NCBI GenBank assembly: GCA_964611755.1
Contig: CAZTBB010000027.1
Span: 1 to 22,880 of the forward strand
From: CAZTBB01 sp964611755
GTDB taxonomy: Bacteria > Pseudomonadota > Alphaproteobacteria > Micavibrionales > Micavibrionaceae
Direction: 5' to 3'
Length of the DNA stretch: 22,880 nucleotides
This document shows positions 1-7,748 of this stretch, in pieces. Numbering within the stretch: the stretch's first letter is position 1; each line of letters starts with the position of its first letter. The translations under genes and the position numbers were made by a program. The notes beneath the pieces were generated by a model. That model was not told the DNA's origin, searched no databases, and saw nothing but the letters and a program-made list of their open reading frames with translations.

Positions 1-258
1 GGTCATCAACACATGAATGTCTTTATGCTGCTCTAGTATTTCATTGATTAAAATAAGCGCCGATTGCGCTTCACCGACACTGGCGGCATGAAGCCATACG
101 AGCTTTCCTGTCGGGCGCTGTTGTGTCGTGATTCCTTTTCTTTCTTGCAGGCGATAGCGATCTTCCTTGCCTTGATTAACACGTTTATCCAACATTTTCT
201 CCAATGCGGATGTGCTCAAAGCCATGGTTAGTCTATATATGCCAAGAAAAGGGTTCAT
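1..258 (-). CDS. waaA: 3-deoxy-D-manno-octulosonic acid (Kdo) transferase, N-terminal fragment
   Basis: This is the first 86 codons of a gene that continues beyond the left edge. The reverse-strand translation contains VNQGKEDRYRLQERKG followed by GKLVWLHAASVGEAQSAL. The glycine-lysine-glutamate-aspartate stretch and the W-x-H-A-A-S-V-G-E motif are typical of the N-terminal domain of WaaA/KdtA, the inner-membrane enzyme that adds Kdo to the lipid A precursor. I chose the ATG at 258-256 over the internal in-frame ATG at 225-223 because the longer form gives the hydrophobic membrane-anchoring start (MNPFLGIYRLTMALSTSALE) expected before the KED motif. No clear Shine-Dalgarno precedes either start. 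It diverges from the small gene at 374. The C-terminal nucleotide-sugar-binding half is outside the window. Confidence 0.85.
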   Translation of the reverse strand, partial: MNPFLGIYRLTMALSTSALEKMLDKRVNQGKEDRYRLQERKGITTQQRPTGKLVWLHAASVGEAQSALILINEILEQHKDIHVLMT

Positions 259-373
259 TGCGATTTTTTATCTGATGCTAACGATCTATTAGTGAACTTT
301 CCTGTATGGTATTAGAAAAGATGTTATTTTTATATTATTGCAAATAAATAGGCGTTTTGTGAAGACAATTTCA

Positions 374-658
374 ATGGAATCAGACAGAAAAAAGATTAAA
401 GAACAGGCTTTGGCGCAATTGCGCAAGACGCGCTCGCTTATTGACGAGAAGAAACCGGGGCTTCTGGATGATATCGGACGCAAGGTTGAACAAAGCCAAG
501 CGCAGGATAGAGCGCTAGAGCCCCAAATGGTTGCCGATGTGCCTATTGATCAAAAAAAGAATTTAGGAACAATCATGAAAATGTTGGAAGATGGGCAGAA
601 GCGCTCCGATCATTTTCAAAATGAGCTTAAAAAGATGCTTTTGAAAAAGCTCAATTAA
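374..658 (+). CDS. small charged protein of unknown function
   Basis: A 94-residue, highly charged, lysine-rich protein with no signal peptide or membrane segment. The segments around residues 5-45 and 65-94 look helical and could form coiled coils. I do not recognise the family. The frame stays open upstream to a TTG at 338 and a GTG at 359. I chose the ATG at 374 because GAAG sits about nine bases before it, but the Shine-Dalgarno is weak and the start is uncertain. The gene is divergent from waaA and convergent with the secreted-protein gene ending at 680, so it is probably monocistronic. It is likely real because it is the only long frame in this stretch and is free of rare-looking sequence. 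Confidence 0.6.
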   Translation: MESDRKKIKEQALAQLRKTRSLIDEKKPGLLDDIGRKVEQSQAQDRALEPQMVADVPIDQKKNLGTIMKMLEDGQKRSDHFQNELKKMLLKKLN

Positions 659-679
659 AGAATGTGCAAACTGGGTTGA

Positions 680-1456
680 TTATTCAGATCCACCTCTGGC
701 CGGAACCTCGATCTCTTCCTCTTCACCATCACCGCCATCAACGCCCTGCAATGTCAGGCCTGTCTGAATTGTAAACCCGTCTTCTTGGCGGGAGATATAT
801 TCTTCAATTTCGGTATCATCACGCTCCCATGGGACACCTGCACCGGCGGATTGATCTATGTTGGTTTGCCAATCACCGGCGGGTGAGCCGCATTCCTCGG
901 GAAGTTTTCTGTAATCCTCGCTGGTATAGTCTGCAAAGGTAAAAAATCCATCATGGTCTTTATCGGCAAAATTCATGCATTTTGCTTTTTCCCAAACAAG
1001 GTTCATTTGTTCACAATCATAAGCGCCGGCGGAGACAGTTCCCTGATCATCACCATCAATATCGGCCCGTCCGCCAATATAGGAATGATCAAAATTGCTA
1101 CCGTGATAGGAACCGGCGGCAGCCCCCACTATTGATCCAACTGTATCGGCTAATGTGCCTGTTTCGGAGGCGCCGAGACTTGCATTGTCACTGAAAAGGT
1201 TGGGGGCTTCTTGTGCTAAAACACCCAAAAACTTGTTGAAACATGTGTATTCAAGAACACTATCCGGTTTGGTAATCAGATTTGCATTTTGGTTGATTTC
1301 GCGTTGGGCTTCCATCCATGCACGAGCCTGTAGCGACTCAAAATAGCTGGCATCACATGGGGAGTCTGCCGGGCTAACGGCCATTGCATTACTCGCTGCA
1401 AACATACTTGCAGCGCAGGATAAGGCCAATAATAGCTTGGATGTTCTCGTTCTCAT
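680..1456 (-). CDS. secreted cysteine-containing protein with EF-hand-like loop (paralogue A)
   Basis: A 258-residue protein with a clear signal peptide (MRTRTSKLLLALSCAASMFA, cleavage after ...SNAMA near residue 26), so it is exported. The mature part has scattered cysteines (34, 72, 148, 160, 189), the motif QARAWMEAQREI (43-54) and SVLEYTCF (66-73). Residues 165-176 read DKDHDGFFTFAD, an EF-hand-like calcium loop with Asp at 1, 3 and 5, Gly at 6 and Asp rather than Glu at 12. The C-terminus is very acidic (a run of Glu near 245). It is paralogous to the gene at 1533-2348, 76 bases upstream on the same strand. AAGGGG lies 12 bases before the ATG. I do not recognise a characterised family. 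The function is unknown, and calcium binding is inferred only from the loop pattern. Confidence 0.8.
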   Translation of the reverse strand: MRTRTSKLLLALSCAASMFAASNAMAVSPADSPCDASYFESLQARAWMEAQREINQNANLITKPDSVLEYTCFNKFLGVLAQEAPNLFSDNASLGASETGTLADTVGSIVGAAAGSYHGSNFDHSYIGGRADIDGDDQGTVSAGAYDCEQMNLVWEKAKCMNFADKDHDGFFTFADYTSEDYRKLPEECGSPAGDWQTNIDQSAGAGVPWERDDTEIEEYISRQEDGFTIQTGLTLQGVDGGDGEEEEIEVPARGGSE

Positions 1457-1532
1457 GCTCGTAATCTACCCCTTATCTCTTATTTTACCTGAATTTCTAT
1501 TGATCTCGCAAATCATTCATATCTCTTTCATA

Positions 1533-2348
1533 TCATTCGGGCTGTTTACACTCACCTTCGCCGCTCTCAGGATCATAGTGATAGTAACACCCAGGCGTAG
1601 CGCAGACAGCCTCTTCGAAGGTTTCTATGCGTGTGTCATTCCCCTCTGATGTGCTGCCCATATATGGGATAAAGGCCCAAATACTTTCATTCTCCGTATC
1701 AACCCGAATAGAGGCCGTCAGGCCTGTCGGTATAGGCTCCCCGCAGCTGCTTTCATAAACAAGATTATCCTTAAGGAAAGTATCCACGGCATCAAATTCC
1801 GTATCATTATTGATGTTCCCGGCGCGATCCAAATGCGCCTGTGTTATGCCGAGATCACAGTCTCTAGGGTCTGTGCCGCCCTCAACCAATGCCTGAAAAC
1901 TCATGAATTCGCCTTCATAATTACGGCATTGTGCATTTTTCCAGATTGTTTTCATCGCATCGCAGGCATAATCCGTAAACCCATCAAGCGGTGTTTCAAC
2001 CAAATTTGTAACCCCGTCACTCAAAACTTCATTACCAAATTCGCCGGTTTTGGCTGCGCTGCTGATTTCCTTGAAACAGCTGAGTGATAAAACGCTGAGA
2101 GGGGTGTCCATGAAGGACGGGTTGTAGGCGATTTCGCGCTGGGCTTCTATCCAGGCACGAGCCTGAACTTGTTTCATGAAATCGGCGGCGCATGATTTGC
2201 TGCCGAAGGTTTTCTCTTCGCCTGTCGGGGCTTGTAAAACGGCCTCAACGCAAGGTGTTCCGGCCGTGCACGCATAGGCTTCATGCGCTATTGAAAAGAA
2301 TAACGCACAGTAAAAAATACCAATAAAAACAAAGCTTAATTTGTTCAA
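1533..2348 (-). CDS. secreted cysteine-rich protein (paralogue B)
   Basis: A 271-residue exported protein starting at a TTG with GGGG six bases upstream. The signal peptide spans residues 1-26 and ends ...HEAYA before Cys27. It shares with paralogue A the motif QARAWIEAQREI (62-73), SVLSLSCF (85-92), a Y-x-C-D-x-M motif (C129), W-K-x-A-x-C-R-N-Y (C141) and a later cysteine (C164). It carries more cysteines (27, 33, 53, 91, 129, 141, 164, 202, 249, 254, 267), which suggests periplasmic or extracellular disulfides. The region matching the EF-hand-like loop of paralogue A has lost the Asp ligands. The C-terminal 60 residues have no counterpart in A. A candidate promoter lies just upstream. The function is unknown. 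Confidence 0.8.
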   Translation of the reverse strand: MNKLSFVFIGIFYCALFFSIAHEAYACTAGTPCVEAVLQAPTGEEKTFGSKSCAADFMKQVQARAWIEAQREIAYNPSFMDTPLSVLSLSCFKEISSAAKTGEFGNEVLSDGVTNLVETPLDGFTDYACDAMKTIWKNAQCRNYEGEFMSFQALVEGGTDPRDCDLGITQAHLDRAGNINNDTEFDAVDTFLKDNLVYESSCGEPIPTGLTASIRVDTENESIWAFIPYMGSTSEGNDTRIETFEEAVCATPGCYYHYDPESGEGECKQPE

Positions 2349-2378
2349 CTATTGCCCCAAAATACCGTATCTCTTCTT

Positions 2379-2408
2379 ATTTTACCAAAGGTTGGGAAGA
2401 AAGGGCAA
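2379..2408 (-). promoter_or_regulatory. candidate sigma-70-type promoter for the secreted paralogue pair
   Basis: On the minus strand TTGCCC (2408-2403) and TAAAAT (2384-2379) are separated by 18 bases. The -10 matches consensus at five of six positions and the -35 at four. It would start transcription about 24 bases before the TTG start at 2348. This is pattern matching by eye only. Confidence 0.4.
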
Positions 2409-2442
2409 AAGCTTTTGTCTTTTTATAGACAGAGTAGGGGGG

Positions 2443-2670
2443 TTAAGCCACCTGATCGAGATCGATATCAAGGATAGCCATGTTGAAGTCATAGGATGTT
2501 TCACCGTCTTCTTCGAGTTTGTAAACAATGCCAATAAACTCGCCCTTCATAAGGACTTCAACGGAATCTTGGGCCTTTTCACGCATCTTTAGTGCGATAT
2601 TGGGGTTGCCAAATTTTGACTGGAGATACCCTTGAAGGCGTGACATTTCTTCAGGTTGAAAAGTGCTCAT
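2443..2670 (-). CDS. DUF3126 family protein
   Basis: A 75-residue protein matching what I know of DUF3126, a small alphaproteobacterial family: F-Q-P-E-E-M-x-R-L-Q-G-Y-L-x-x-K-F-G-N-P at the N-terminus, then VEVLMKGEFIGIVYKLEEDG and the conserved end YDFNMAILDIDLD. The length is usual for the family. Its function is not known. It lies 27 bases downstream of olsA on the same strand, and GAGGA about 12 bases before the ATG gives a plausible ribosome binding site. It may be the last gene of the ols unit, but no family link to ornithine lipids is known to me. Confidence 0.88.
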   Translation of the reverse strand: MSTFQPEEMSRLQGYLQSKFGNPNIALKMREKAQDSVEVLMKGEFIGIVYKLEEDGETSYDFNMAILDIDLDQVA

Positions 2671-2697
2671 TTTTATCTCGTTCCTCTTTATTTTGGG

Positions 2698-3480
2698 TTA
2701 GTGATGCGTTTTTTCTATGCCTTTGCTTACGATGTTGTGGCATGTCTTTGCAAGTGTTTTTCTATTTTCATGGTCTTTGGCATGAATTGGATCATGAAAT
2801 GTAATGGTTAATTGCGCGCCTTTGCTTTTGGCAAAACGCCATAAATGGTCGGGCATTTCCATGTCGAGTTCGCGCGGCCATGCATAAATGATTCGTTCAT
2901 CGTAGTTTTGTGGTTCTGCATCATCGACATTATCCAGTCTAAGGCTTACAGGCTGAATTTGTATATGGCCAAACCCACCATCATAAAACAGAGAAAAAAG
3001 GCTGGATTTGAATGGTTCAACATTGGTGCCATCAGTGGAGGTGGCCTCTGCGAAAATAATCAGGCTTTTGCCGTCTTCTAACATGGTTTGCAGATTGCCG
3101 GCTTCTTTTTTAACAGCGCTCCTTTGACGGTTGAGGAAAGCAGTTTGTTGCAGCGTGGAGAGGTAGCCAAAGCCACCCCAGCCAGCAACCTCGCTTTTGG
3201 CTACAAAGGAGGCCAATATTTTTCCGCCCAGTGCCGGAATATCAAGATAGGAGACGTGATTGGATATGTACACTGTCTGTGTGTTGTCCTGTGGTTTGCC
3301 GATCCATGTGATTTTGATGCCAAAAATTAAACTGACCAGAGCATGCCATAAACGAGGCAAAATATAAGCGGCTTTTCCTTGCCCTCTGGTTATAAAAAGC
3401 ATCAGGCTTTGTGCCGGAATGACCCAAAGGCAATTTAATAAAAAAAGGAATATTTTGAGCCCTGCAATGATGTTATACAT
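2698..3480 (-). CDS. olsA: lysophospholipid/lyso-ornithine lipid O-acyltransferase (PlsC-like)
   Basis: A 260-residue 1-acylglycerol-3-phosphate acyltransferase-type enzyme. The catalytic H-x4-D motif is visible as NHVSYLD (H75, D80). The substrate-binding block AEATSTDGTNVEPFKSSLF (about 144-162) replaces the usual F-P-E-G-T-R. The N-terminus has a hydrophobic segment (residues 7-30) consistent with an inner-membrane enzyme. The ATG overlaps the end of olsB by 8 bases, so the two are translationally coupled. This pairing supports the second step of ornithine-lipid synthesis, the O-acylation of lyso-ornithine lipid using acyl-ACP. A general PlsC role in phosphatidic acid synthesis is the alternative, but the tight link to OlsB makes OlsA the better call. 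Confidence 0.82.
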   Translation of the reverse strand: MYNIIAGLKIFLFLLNCLWVIPAQSLMLFITRGQGKAAYILPRLWHALVSLIFGIKITWIGKPQDNTQTVYISNHVSYLDIPALGGKILASFVAKSEVAGWGGFGYLSTLQQTAFLNRQRSAVKKEAGNLQTMLEDGKSLIIFAEATSTDGTNVEPFKSSLFSLFYDGGFGHIQIQPVSLRLDNVDDAEPQNYDERIIYAWPRELDMEMPDHLWRFAKSKGAQLTITFHDPIHAKDHENRKTLAKTCHNIVSKGIEKTHH

Positions 3481-4345
3481 TGTCTTTCGGCACTATGTGT
3501 AATTTGATGTTACCGGCGTTCGGTGTTGCTTTTTGTTCTGTCTCAGAGGCACCGTTATTTGGAATGTTTTTTTGAATTTTACGTTCGTAGTGTTTTCTGT
3601 AGCGCTCGCTCAAAAGATGAGTTTGCATGACGATGCATACATCTGTTGTATTGAATTGTTTATCAATGACGGCGCCATCACCAATCGCACTTCCTGTTCG
3701 CAAATAGCCCTTAATCAGAGGCGGGAGCTCAGAGAATACAGCGCGCGCATCTATGTCATCTTTATTCATAAGGTCCATATCAACATAACGCGATTCAAGG
3801 GCGCGCGGCCTGAATCCGGGAGGAGCAAGGTGATAGTGGTAGAGGTAGGATAGTTGCGGCGCTAGTTTTTCTATGTCTGTGCCTTCCAAAGAGGCGCATC
3901 CAAACATAATGTCGATATTATGCTCCGAGATATAGGCGGCAATCCCCTGCCACAATAATTGCAGAACAGGCCGCATGCGATAATCTGGCAAGACGCAGGA
4001 TCGCCCAAGCTCCAGTAATTGTGTCTTGGAGTTTTTAAGGGGGGAGAGGTCATACTCATCCTCCGAATAAAACCGTCCATGAGCCTCGGCCTTTTCTTGC
4101 CGGACGAGCCTGTAGGTTCCAACGATTTTCTCATCTGTATTGCTTTCATCAATAACAATCAAATGGTCGGCAATATCATCAAATTCGTCAAAGTCTCGTT
4201 TTTCATGTGCCATGACATCGTTGGGTTTGGCATCATATTCTTCGTAGAAAACTTTGTAGCGTATTTCCTGCGCGCTCTGAATTTCTTCGTCTGTTTCTGC
4301 CAGACGCACATAAATATGGCTAAGATCTATTTTGTTCTTGGGCAT
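3473..4345 (-). CDS. olsB: ornithine-acyl-ACP N-acyltransferase (GNAT fold)
   Basis: A 290-residue protein of the hemolysin-like/OlsB acyltransferase family (COG3176 type). Features seen are the N-terminal R-x-A-E-T-x-x-E-I-x-x-A-Q-x-I-R-Y-K-V-F-Y-E-E segment (13-35), IADHLIVID (57-65), IVGTYRLVRQEKA (73-85), LLELGRSCVLPDYR (110-123) and the Y-H-Y-H-L-A-P-P-G-F-R-P block (about 168-179). The enzyme N-acylates ornithine with a 3-hydroxyacyl group to give lyso-ornithine lipid, the first step of this phosphorus-free membrane lipid. The stop overlaps the olsA start. A candidate promoter lies in the 78-base gap upstream. Length is typical, and no truncation is seen. Confidence 0.87.
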   Translation of the reverse strand: MPKNKIDLSHIYVRLAETDEEIQSAQEIRYKVFYEEYDAKPNDVMAHEKRDFDEFDDIADHLIVIDESNTDEKIVGTYRLVRQEKAEAHGRFYSEDEYDLSPLKNSKTQLLELGRSCVLPDYRMRPVLQLLWQGIAAYISEHNIDIMFGCASLEGTDIEKLAPQLSYLYHYHLAPPGFRPRALESRYVDMDLMNKDDIDARAVFSELPPLIKGYLRTGSAIGDGAVIDKQFNTTDVCIVMQTHLLSERYRKHYERKIQKNIPNNGASETEQKATPNAGNIKLHIVPKDNV

Positions 4346-4372
4346 TATTCCATCTCATATTCTTGAGACCAT

Positions 4373-4400
4373 ATCCTAAGCCTTGCCAATAATTCGTCAA
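4373..4400 (-). promoter_or_regulatory. candidate promoter for the olsB-olsA-DUF3126 unit
   Basis: On the minus strand TTGACG (4400-4395) and TAGGAT (4378-4373) are separated by 16 bases, in the gap between the upstream 488-residue gene and olsB. The -35 is strong and the -10 is imperfect. I saw no Pho-box-like repeat here. This was judged by eye only. Confidence 0.3.
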
Positions 4401-4423
4401 GTTATTAGAGGGATAAGATTATA

Positions 4424-5890
4424 TTAGATGTGTGTTTCAGGCTGGCTGTGCTCTTCTGCCGGGATGGGGGTGTCTTCTTCGAAATCCGGTTCTATTTCGC
4501 TTAGTCTTTCAAGGTGATCCTTCACGCGGTTTGCGATTTGCGATCGTTTGGATGAGAGCATATCAACCTCTTCTTTCAGTTCACGCCCAATCGTTGATAA
4601 AGGGCCAATACCGGCGGATGTAGAGAAGAGAAAAATCCCTGTTTCCATGTATTTTGTCGGAGAGACACGCCCGGTCATAGACCCCAAGAGCGTTTGTCCG
4701 GCTTTCCAGCTTGTTAACGCCACTAAAGACAGGTTGAACCAAAAAGCGACATTGTAGGAGGAGCGTAACATTTTTGCTTGTTCAATATGTTGTTCAACTC
4801 TTTTATTTTCTTGCTGGATTTGGGTTACGAAGTCGCTGCTAAGCCTTATGGCTGACCCGTTATATTCAATATCCAGAGCCGAGCCCCCATCATGGGCCAG
4901 AATTTTTCGCATGATACGGCTTCTTTTGTTTCTTTTCTGAAGATAGGTTTTTAATTTTTTCTTGGCTTTCCATCCTTCTTTGATGTTCGGCATGGTTTCG
5001 GAATGGATGTTCTTGAGGCTATCGATATATTCAGCGCCAACTGCTTTGGCAAATTTTGCGCTAATGGATATTTTTTCCAACGCCGATTTTATAAAACCCT
5101 GGGGACGTTCATGTTTATGTTCATCAAGATGCTTGCGTGCATTCAGGACGCTATCACTGATTTTGATTTCTTTTTTGTCATTGTTCTTATTAAAGCTTTG
5201 AAGCCATGCCCCCACTTTTTGAGTGCGCTCCCACAATGTTAATTTTTGTTGAGGGACATCCAATACTTTTGCCCAGTTCCGAAGCTCCGCGCGCTCCACT
5301 TCCCATTCTTTGTGGCTGATTTTTTCCGGCAAGCCTTCAAAGCTAACATTTCCACGTTGCATACGGTAAATCAGGCGGTCAATCGCATCATCTTGGCCAT
5401 AATGTTTTTGCAAATGTTCGAATTCGGCAAAATACAGAAGAAGTTCACGGAATTCGTCATCCTTAAATCCTTTTTGCTTCATCAGATCATGAATGATCTT
5501 GATAGCCGCACCGGCTGATGCGGCGTTAAATCCATGCATGGCAAGGTTTGTTGGGGTTATATCCAGCTCTTCGGCGTTGATCAGCTGTGTTCCGGTCGAA
5601 ATGCTGAAGCTGGCAAGGCTGACAAAAGTCGCCAGATCGGATAGGGCTTCCAATCCCTGAGCTTTTAGAAGCTCTTTCGCGGAATCACGTGTGTGCAGTA
5701 ATTTTAGAAAAAAGGTGAGGACAAGCTTTTTACGGTTCGTATCATCATCTGCGATATCGGCAATTGGCAGAGACGTAAAACCACCAGTGAGCTCATCCAC
5801 CGACTTGGAGACCTTGATGCTGTTTTCCGCATCTTGTTTCTCTGGCGCTACACGAGTATTCGCCTCAATTTGCCCCTGCTTTTTTTCCAT
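4424..5890 (-). CDS. uncharacterised protein with hydrophobic segments
   Basis: A 488-residue protein that I do not recognise. I start it at the ATG at 5890-5888 (MEKKQGQIEANTRVAPEKQD). The frame extends to a TTG at 5929, and neither start has a convincing Shine-Dalgarno. Hydrophobic stretches occur near residues 85-103 (ATFVSLASFSISTGTQLI), 382-410 (YNVAFWFNLSLVALTSWKAG) and 420-440 (GIFLFSTSAGIGPLSTIG). A long, basic, mostly helical middle (about 190-360) is rich in Lys, Glu and Arg. The C-terminus is acidic and proline-containing. There is no signal peptide. It sits 78 bases upstream of olsB and 99 bases downstream of the OmpA-like gene, all on the same strand. A membrane-associated structural role is possible but is inference. 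Confidence 0.7.
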   Translation of the reverse strand: MEKKQGQIEANTRVAPEKQDAENSIKVSKSVDELTGGFTSLPIADIADDDTNRKKLVLTFFLKLLHTRDSAKELLKAQGLEALSDLATFVSLASFSISTGTQLINAEELDITPTNLAMHGFNAASAGAAIKIIHDLMKQKGFKDDEFRELLLYFAEFEHLQKHYGQDDAIDRLIYRMQRGNVSFEGLPEKISHKEWEVERAELRNWAKVLDVPQQKLTLWERTQKVGAWLQSFNKNNDKKEIKISDSVLNARKHLDEHKHERPQGFIKSALEKISISAKFAKAVGAEYIDSLKNIHSETMPNIKEGWKAKKKLKTYLQKRNKRSRIMRKILAHDGGSALDIEYNGSAIRLSSDFVTQIQQENKRVEQHIEQAKMLRSSYNVAFWFNLSLVALTSWKAGQTLLGSMTGRVSPTKYMETGIFLFSTSAGIGPLSTIGRELKEEVDMLSSKRSQIANRVKDHLERLSEIEPDFEEDTPIPAEEHSQPETHI

Positions 5891-5938
5891 AGTGCCGACA
5901 CTGTAGCAAATGATAACGGAGAAGTGCAAATAGGTTCT

Positions 5939-5959
5939 TAAGCCACGTTAGCTGGCTTA
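5939..5959. repeat. short inverted repeat (hairpin) between two minus-strand genes
   Basis: TAAGCCA and TGGCTTA form a perfect 7-base-pair stem around a 7-base loop, between the end of the OmpA-like gene and the start of the next minus-strand gene. No T-run follows on either strand, so it does not look like a standard intrinsic terminator. It could stabilise or process the OmpA-like mRNA. Confidence 0.45.
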
Positions 5960-5989
5960 TCTCTCCCCGGTCTTTTATTCAATTGTCTG

Positions 5990-7201
5990 TTAACGTACGT
6001 AGATACGTACTTCGTTATCTCTTATTGCACTATCGCTTGTGTAGGAGAGGTCGATTTTACCTGCATCCAAGCCCATTTGCGTAAGTGAGCGAAGCACCTC
6101 TTCTGCCTTACGGCGTGCGCGCGTGCTCTGGATAGCGTTTTCGGCATTGTTACCGCTATCGACGCTTACAGCTACAAGGTCCAGGCGCGCTTCCGGGAAA
6201 CGCTGCATAACTTCGTTGACGGCAACATAGACAGGTTGCTCGTAATTTACATCATCCTGGTCAAAGCGGATGCGCACCAAGGGGCGAGGGCCGGAAGGGC
6301 TTGCTTGTGTTTGAGGTGTTGATGGCGCTTGCATAAAACCATCCTCGATCGGGCTTTGTTCAACCTCGGGGGCCATAAATGGCGCCGATGGGGATACGGA
6401 GGCTTCGAATAGACGGGCGCTAGAAAACGGTCTGTTTGCTAAGCTTCGGCCATAGAGGTCACCATTCGTAACAGCCAAGGCCAGTGTACGAATATTGTTA
6501 CGCTCGGAATTCATGTAGCTGGTGGAGCGGATAATAGCATCATTGGTGTTATTGAGCAGGCGTTCAATAAACACGATATTGCTGCTGATATTGTCTTCCA
6601 ATTCGGCCAGATTGACGTGATCCTCTTCCACCGCGCCGGACAGGGCGTAGGTGGCACGTGCCGATTCCAGGAGGAAAGAGGCTGCAGAGCCAAGCTCCTT
6701 AACGGTCAGGCCAAGGTCATTCAAGCGGCCAATATTAATAGAGAGGTCGTCCAGCGCATTTTGGGCAACGCCAATGCGCTCGATCAAACGCGGGTTGCCG
6801 CGTGTTGTTCCCGCCTGTAGTTGTGTGTTGATTGTCGCCACAGCAGAGTAGTATTTAGCGGCGGTTTGAATGTTGTTTTGCTCCAGACCATTTAATGTAC
6901 CGGATAGCGCTGCAATATCACTTTGAAGATCAAATAGCTCATTGCTTAGCTCATTAATTTTGCGGCCGACCACGGTTTCTGTGGGCTCGAAATAAAGCGC
7001 TCCGGTCACATCGGAAGGTGTAATGTCCGGATAGGATGGCGGCGGCGCGTAAACGCGGTTTTTCAAGTCGTCGGGAATGGGGTCATTTGTGATGGTTAAC
7101 GGCGGTGATGTTACGCTGTAGCCCTGCGCCAATACAGGTGCAGCGCTCGTGACCGCTGTTGTTAATAAACCAACAAATAATAGTTTCAAGTGTCTAGACA
7201 T
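5990..7201 (-). CDS. exported protein with divergent OmpA-like C-terminal domain
   Basis: A 403-residue protein with a signal peptide (cleavage after ...APVLA near residue 25). Next come a proline-rich linker (about 45-62) and a long helical, probably coiled-coil region (about 80-260) with regularly spaced Leu, Ile and Asn. A second low-complexity linker (about 275-305) follows. The C-terminal 100 residues resemble an OmpA-like peptidoglycan-associated domain: LVRIRFDQDDVNYEQP at its start, RLDLVAVSVDSGNNAENA in the middle, then STRARRKAEEVLRSL and NEVRIYVR at the end. The usual G-H-T-D loop is replaced by A-V-S-V-D-S, though an Asp and the R-A-R remain, so peptidoglycan binding is plausible but weakened. 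It is probably periplasmic or outer-membrane-linked. TTGACA occurs at 7279-7274 on this strand, but I see no good -10 at the right distance. Confidence 0.72.
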   Translation of the reverse strand: MSRHLKLLFVGLLTTAVTSAAPVLAQGYSVTSPPLTITNDPIPDDLKNRVYAPPPSYPDITPSDVTGALYFEPTETVVGRKINELSNELFDLQSDIAALSGTLNGLEQNNIQTAAKYYSAVATINTQLQAGTTRGNPRLIERIGVAQNALDDLSINIGRLNDLGLTVKELGSAASFLLESARATYALSGAVEEDHVNLAELEDNISSNIVFIERLLNNTNDAIIRSTSYMNSERNNIRTLALAVTNGDLYGRSLANRPFSSARLFEASVSPSAPFMAPEVEQSPIEDGFMQAPSTPQTQASPSGPRPLVRIRFDQDDVNYEQPVYVAVNEVMQRFPEARLDLVAVSVDSGNNAENAIQSTRARRKAEEVLRSLTQMGLDAGKIDLSYTSDSAIRDNEVRIYVR

Positions 7202-7443
7202 GTCGCAATTCTAGTAAAAATCGTATGTTTATTTGCAAATACTACATCACTTTGTGGCGCACTCCTTATTTGATGTCAAGCATGAGCCCACAGAGTTTAT
7301 GCAATTTATGGGGTATAAGTTGAAATAACGGGGAGGGCAAGGCGAATTGATATTTTTTTCAAAAAAACGTGTAACAAAACTTGCATTTCAAAGATGGATA
7401 GCATATTGTCCCGTTGATTTTTTGAACATATCCACGTTCACAT
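7202..7443. other. intergenic region between the OmpA-like gene and tRNA-Arg
   Basis: These 242 AT-rich bases separate a minus-strand gene from the plus-strand tRNA. They should hold the promoter of the OmpA-like gene on the left and that of the tRNA on the right. I see no open reading frame worth calling. A T7-C-A7 palindromic run lies near 7351-7367. Confidence 0.5.
7381..7409 (+). promoter_or_regulatory. candidate promoter for tRNA-Arg
   Basis: TTGCAT (7381-7386) and TATTGT (7404-7409) are separated by 17 bases, 35 bases upstream of the tRNA. Spacing and position fit a housekeeping promoter. This was judged by eye only. Confidence 0.4.
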
Positions 7444-7520
<77 letters not shown>

Positions 7521-7698
7521 TTTTCTCTTACTTAATTCCTAAGCCTTTTTATTGCGTAACGATATATCAAGATTGATAATAATATTTCTTCAAAAAACCT
7601 TTTTCATAGCATAATTGCTGCGCCGCGAAAGAATATTGCTTTTTTAGGGTGTTATACGGAAATGATCTGATTTGCTCTTGCGGTGCATCAAATGATTG

Positions 7699-7715
7699 TG
7701 GCTATATAGATGCAA
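7699..7715 (+). promoter_or_regulatory. candidate sigma-54-type -24/-12 element upstream of glnII
   Basis: TGGC at 7699-7702 and ATGCAA at 7710-7715 put GG and GC exactly 10 bases apart, the spacing invariant in sigma-54 promoters. The -12 core differs from TTGCA at one base. It would give a leader of about 24 bases before the glnII ATG. The same region also offers a sigma-70 reading (TTGCGG at 7679-7684, then GCTATA/CTATAT 17-18 bases on), so the assignment is open. No symmetric NtrC site is obvious, only a GGTGCA half-site at 7682. Confidence 0.35.
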
Positions 7716-7748
7716 CAAGCACATCATTAATTTTTAGGAGAGACAATA

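Noticed and set aside
5939..5959. Inverted repeat as a terminator of the OmpA-like gene
   Set aside because: No T-run follows on the minus strand, so it is kept only as a hairpin.
7274..7279. TTGACA on the minus strand as the -35 of the OmpA-like gene
   Set aside because: No acceptable -10 occurs 16-18 bases downstream.
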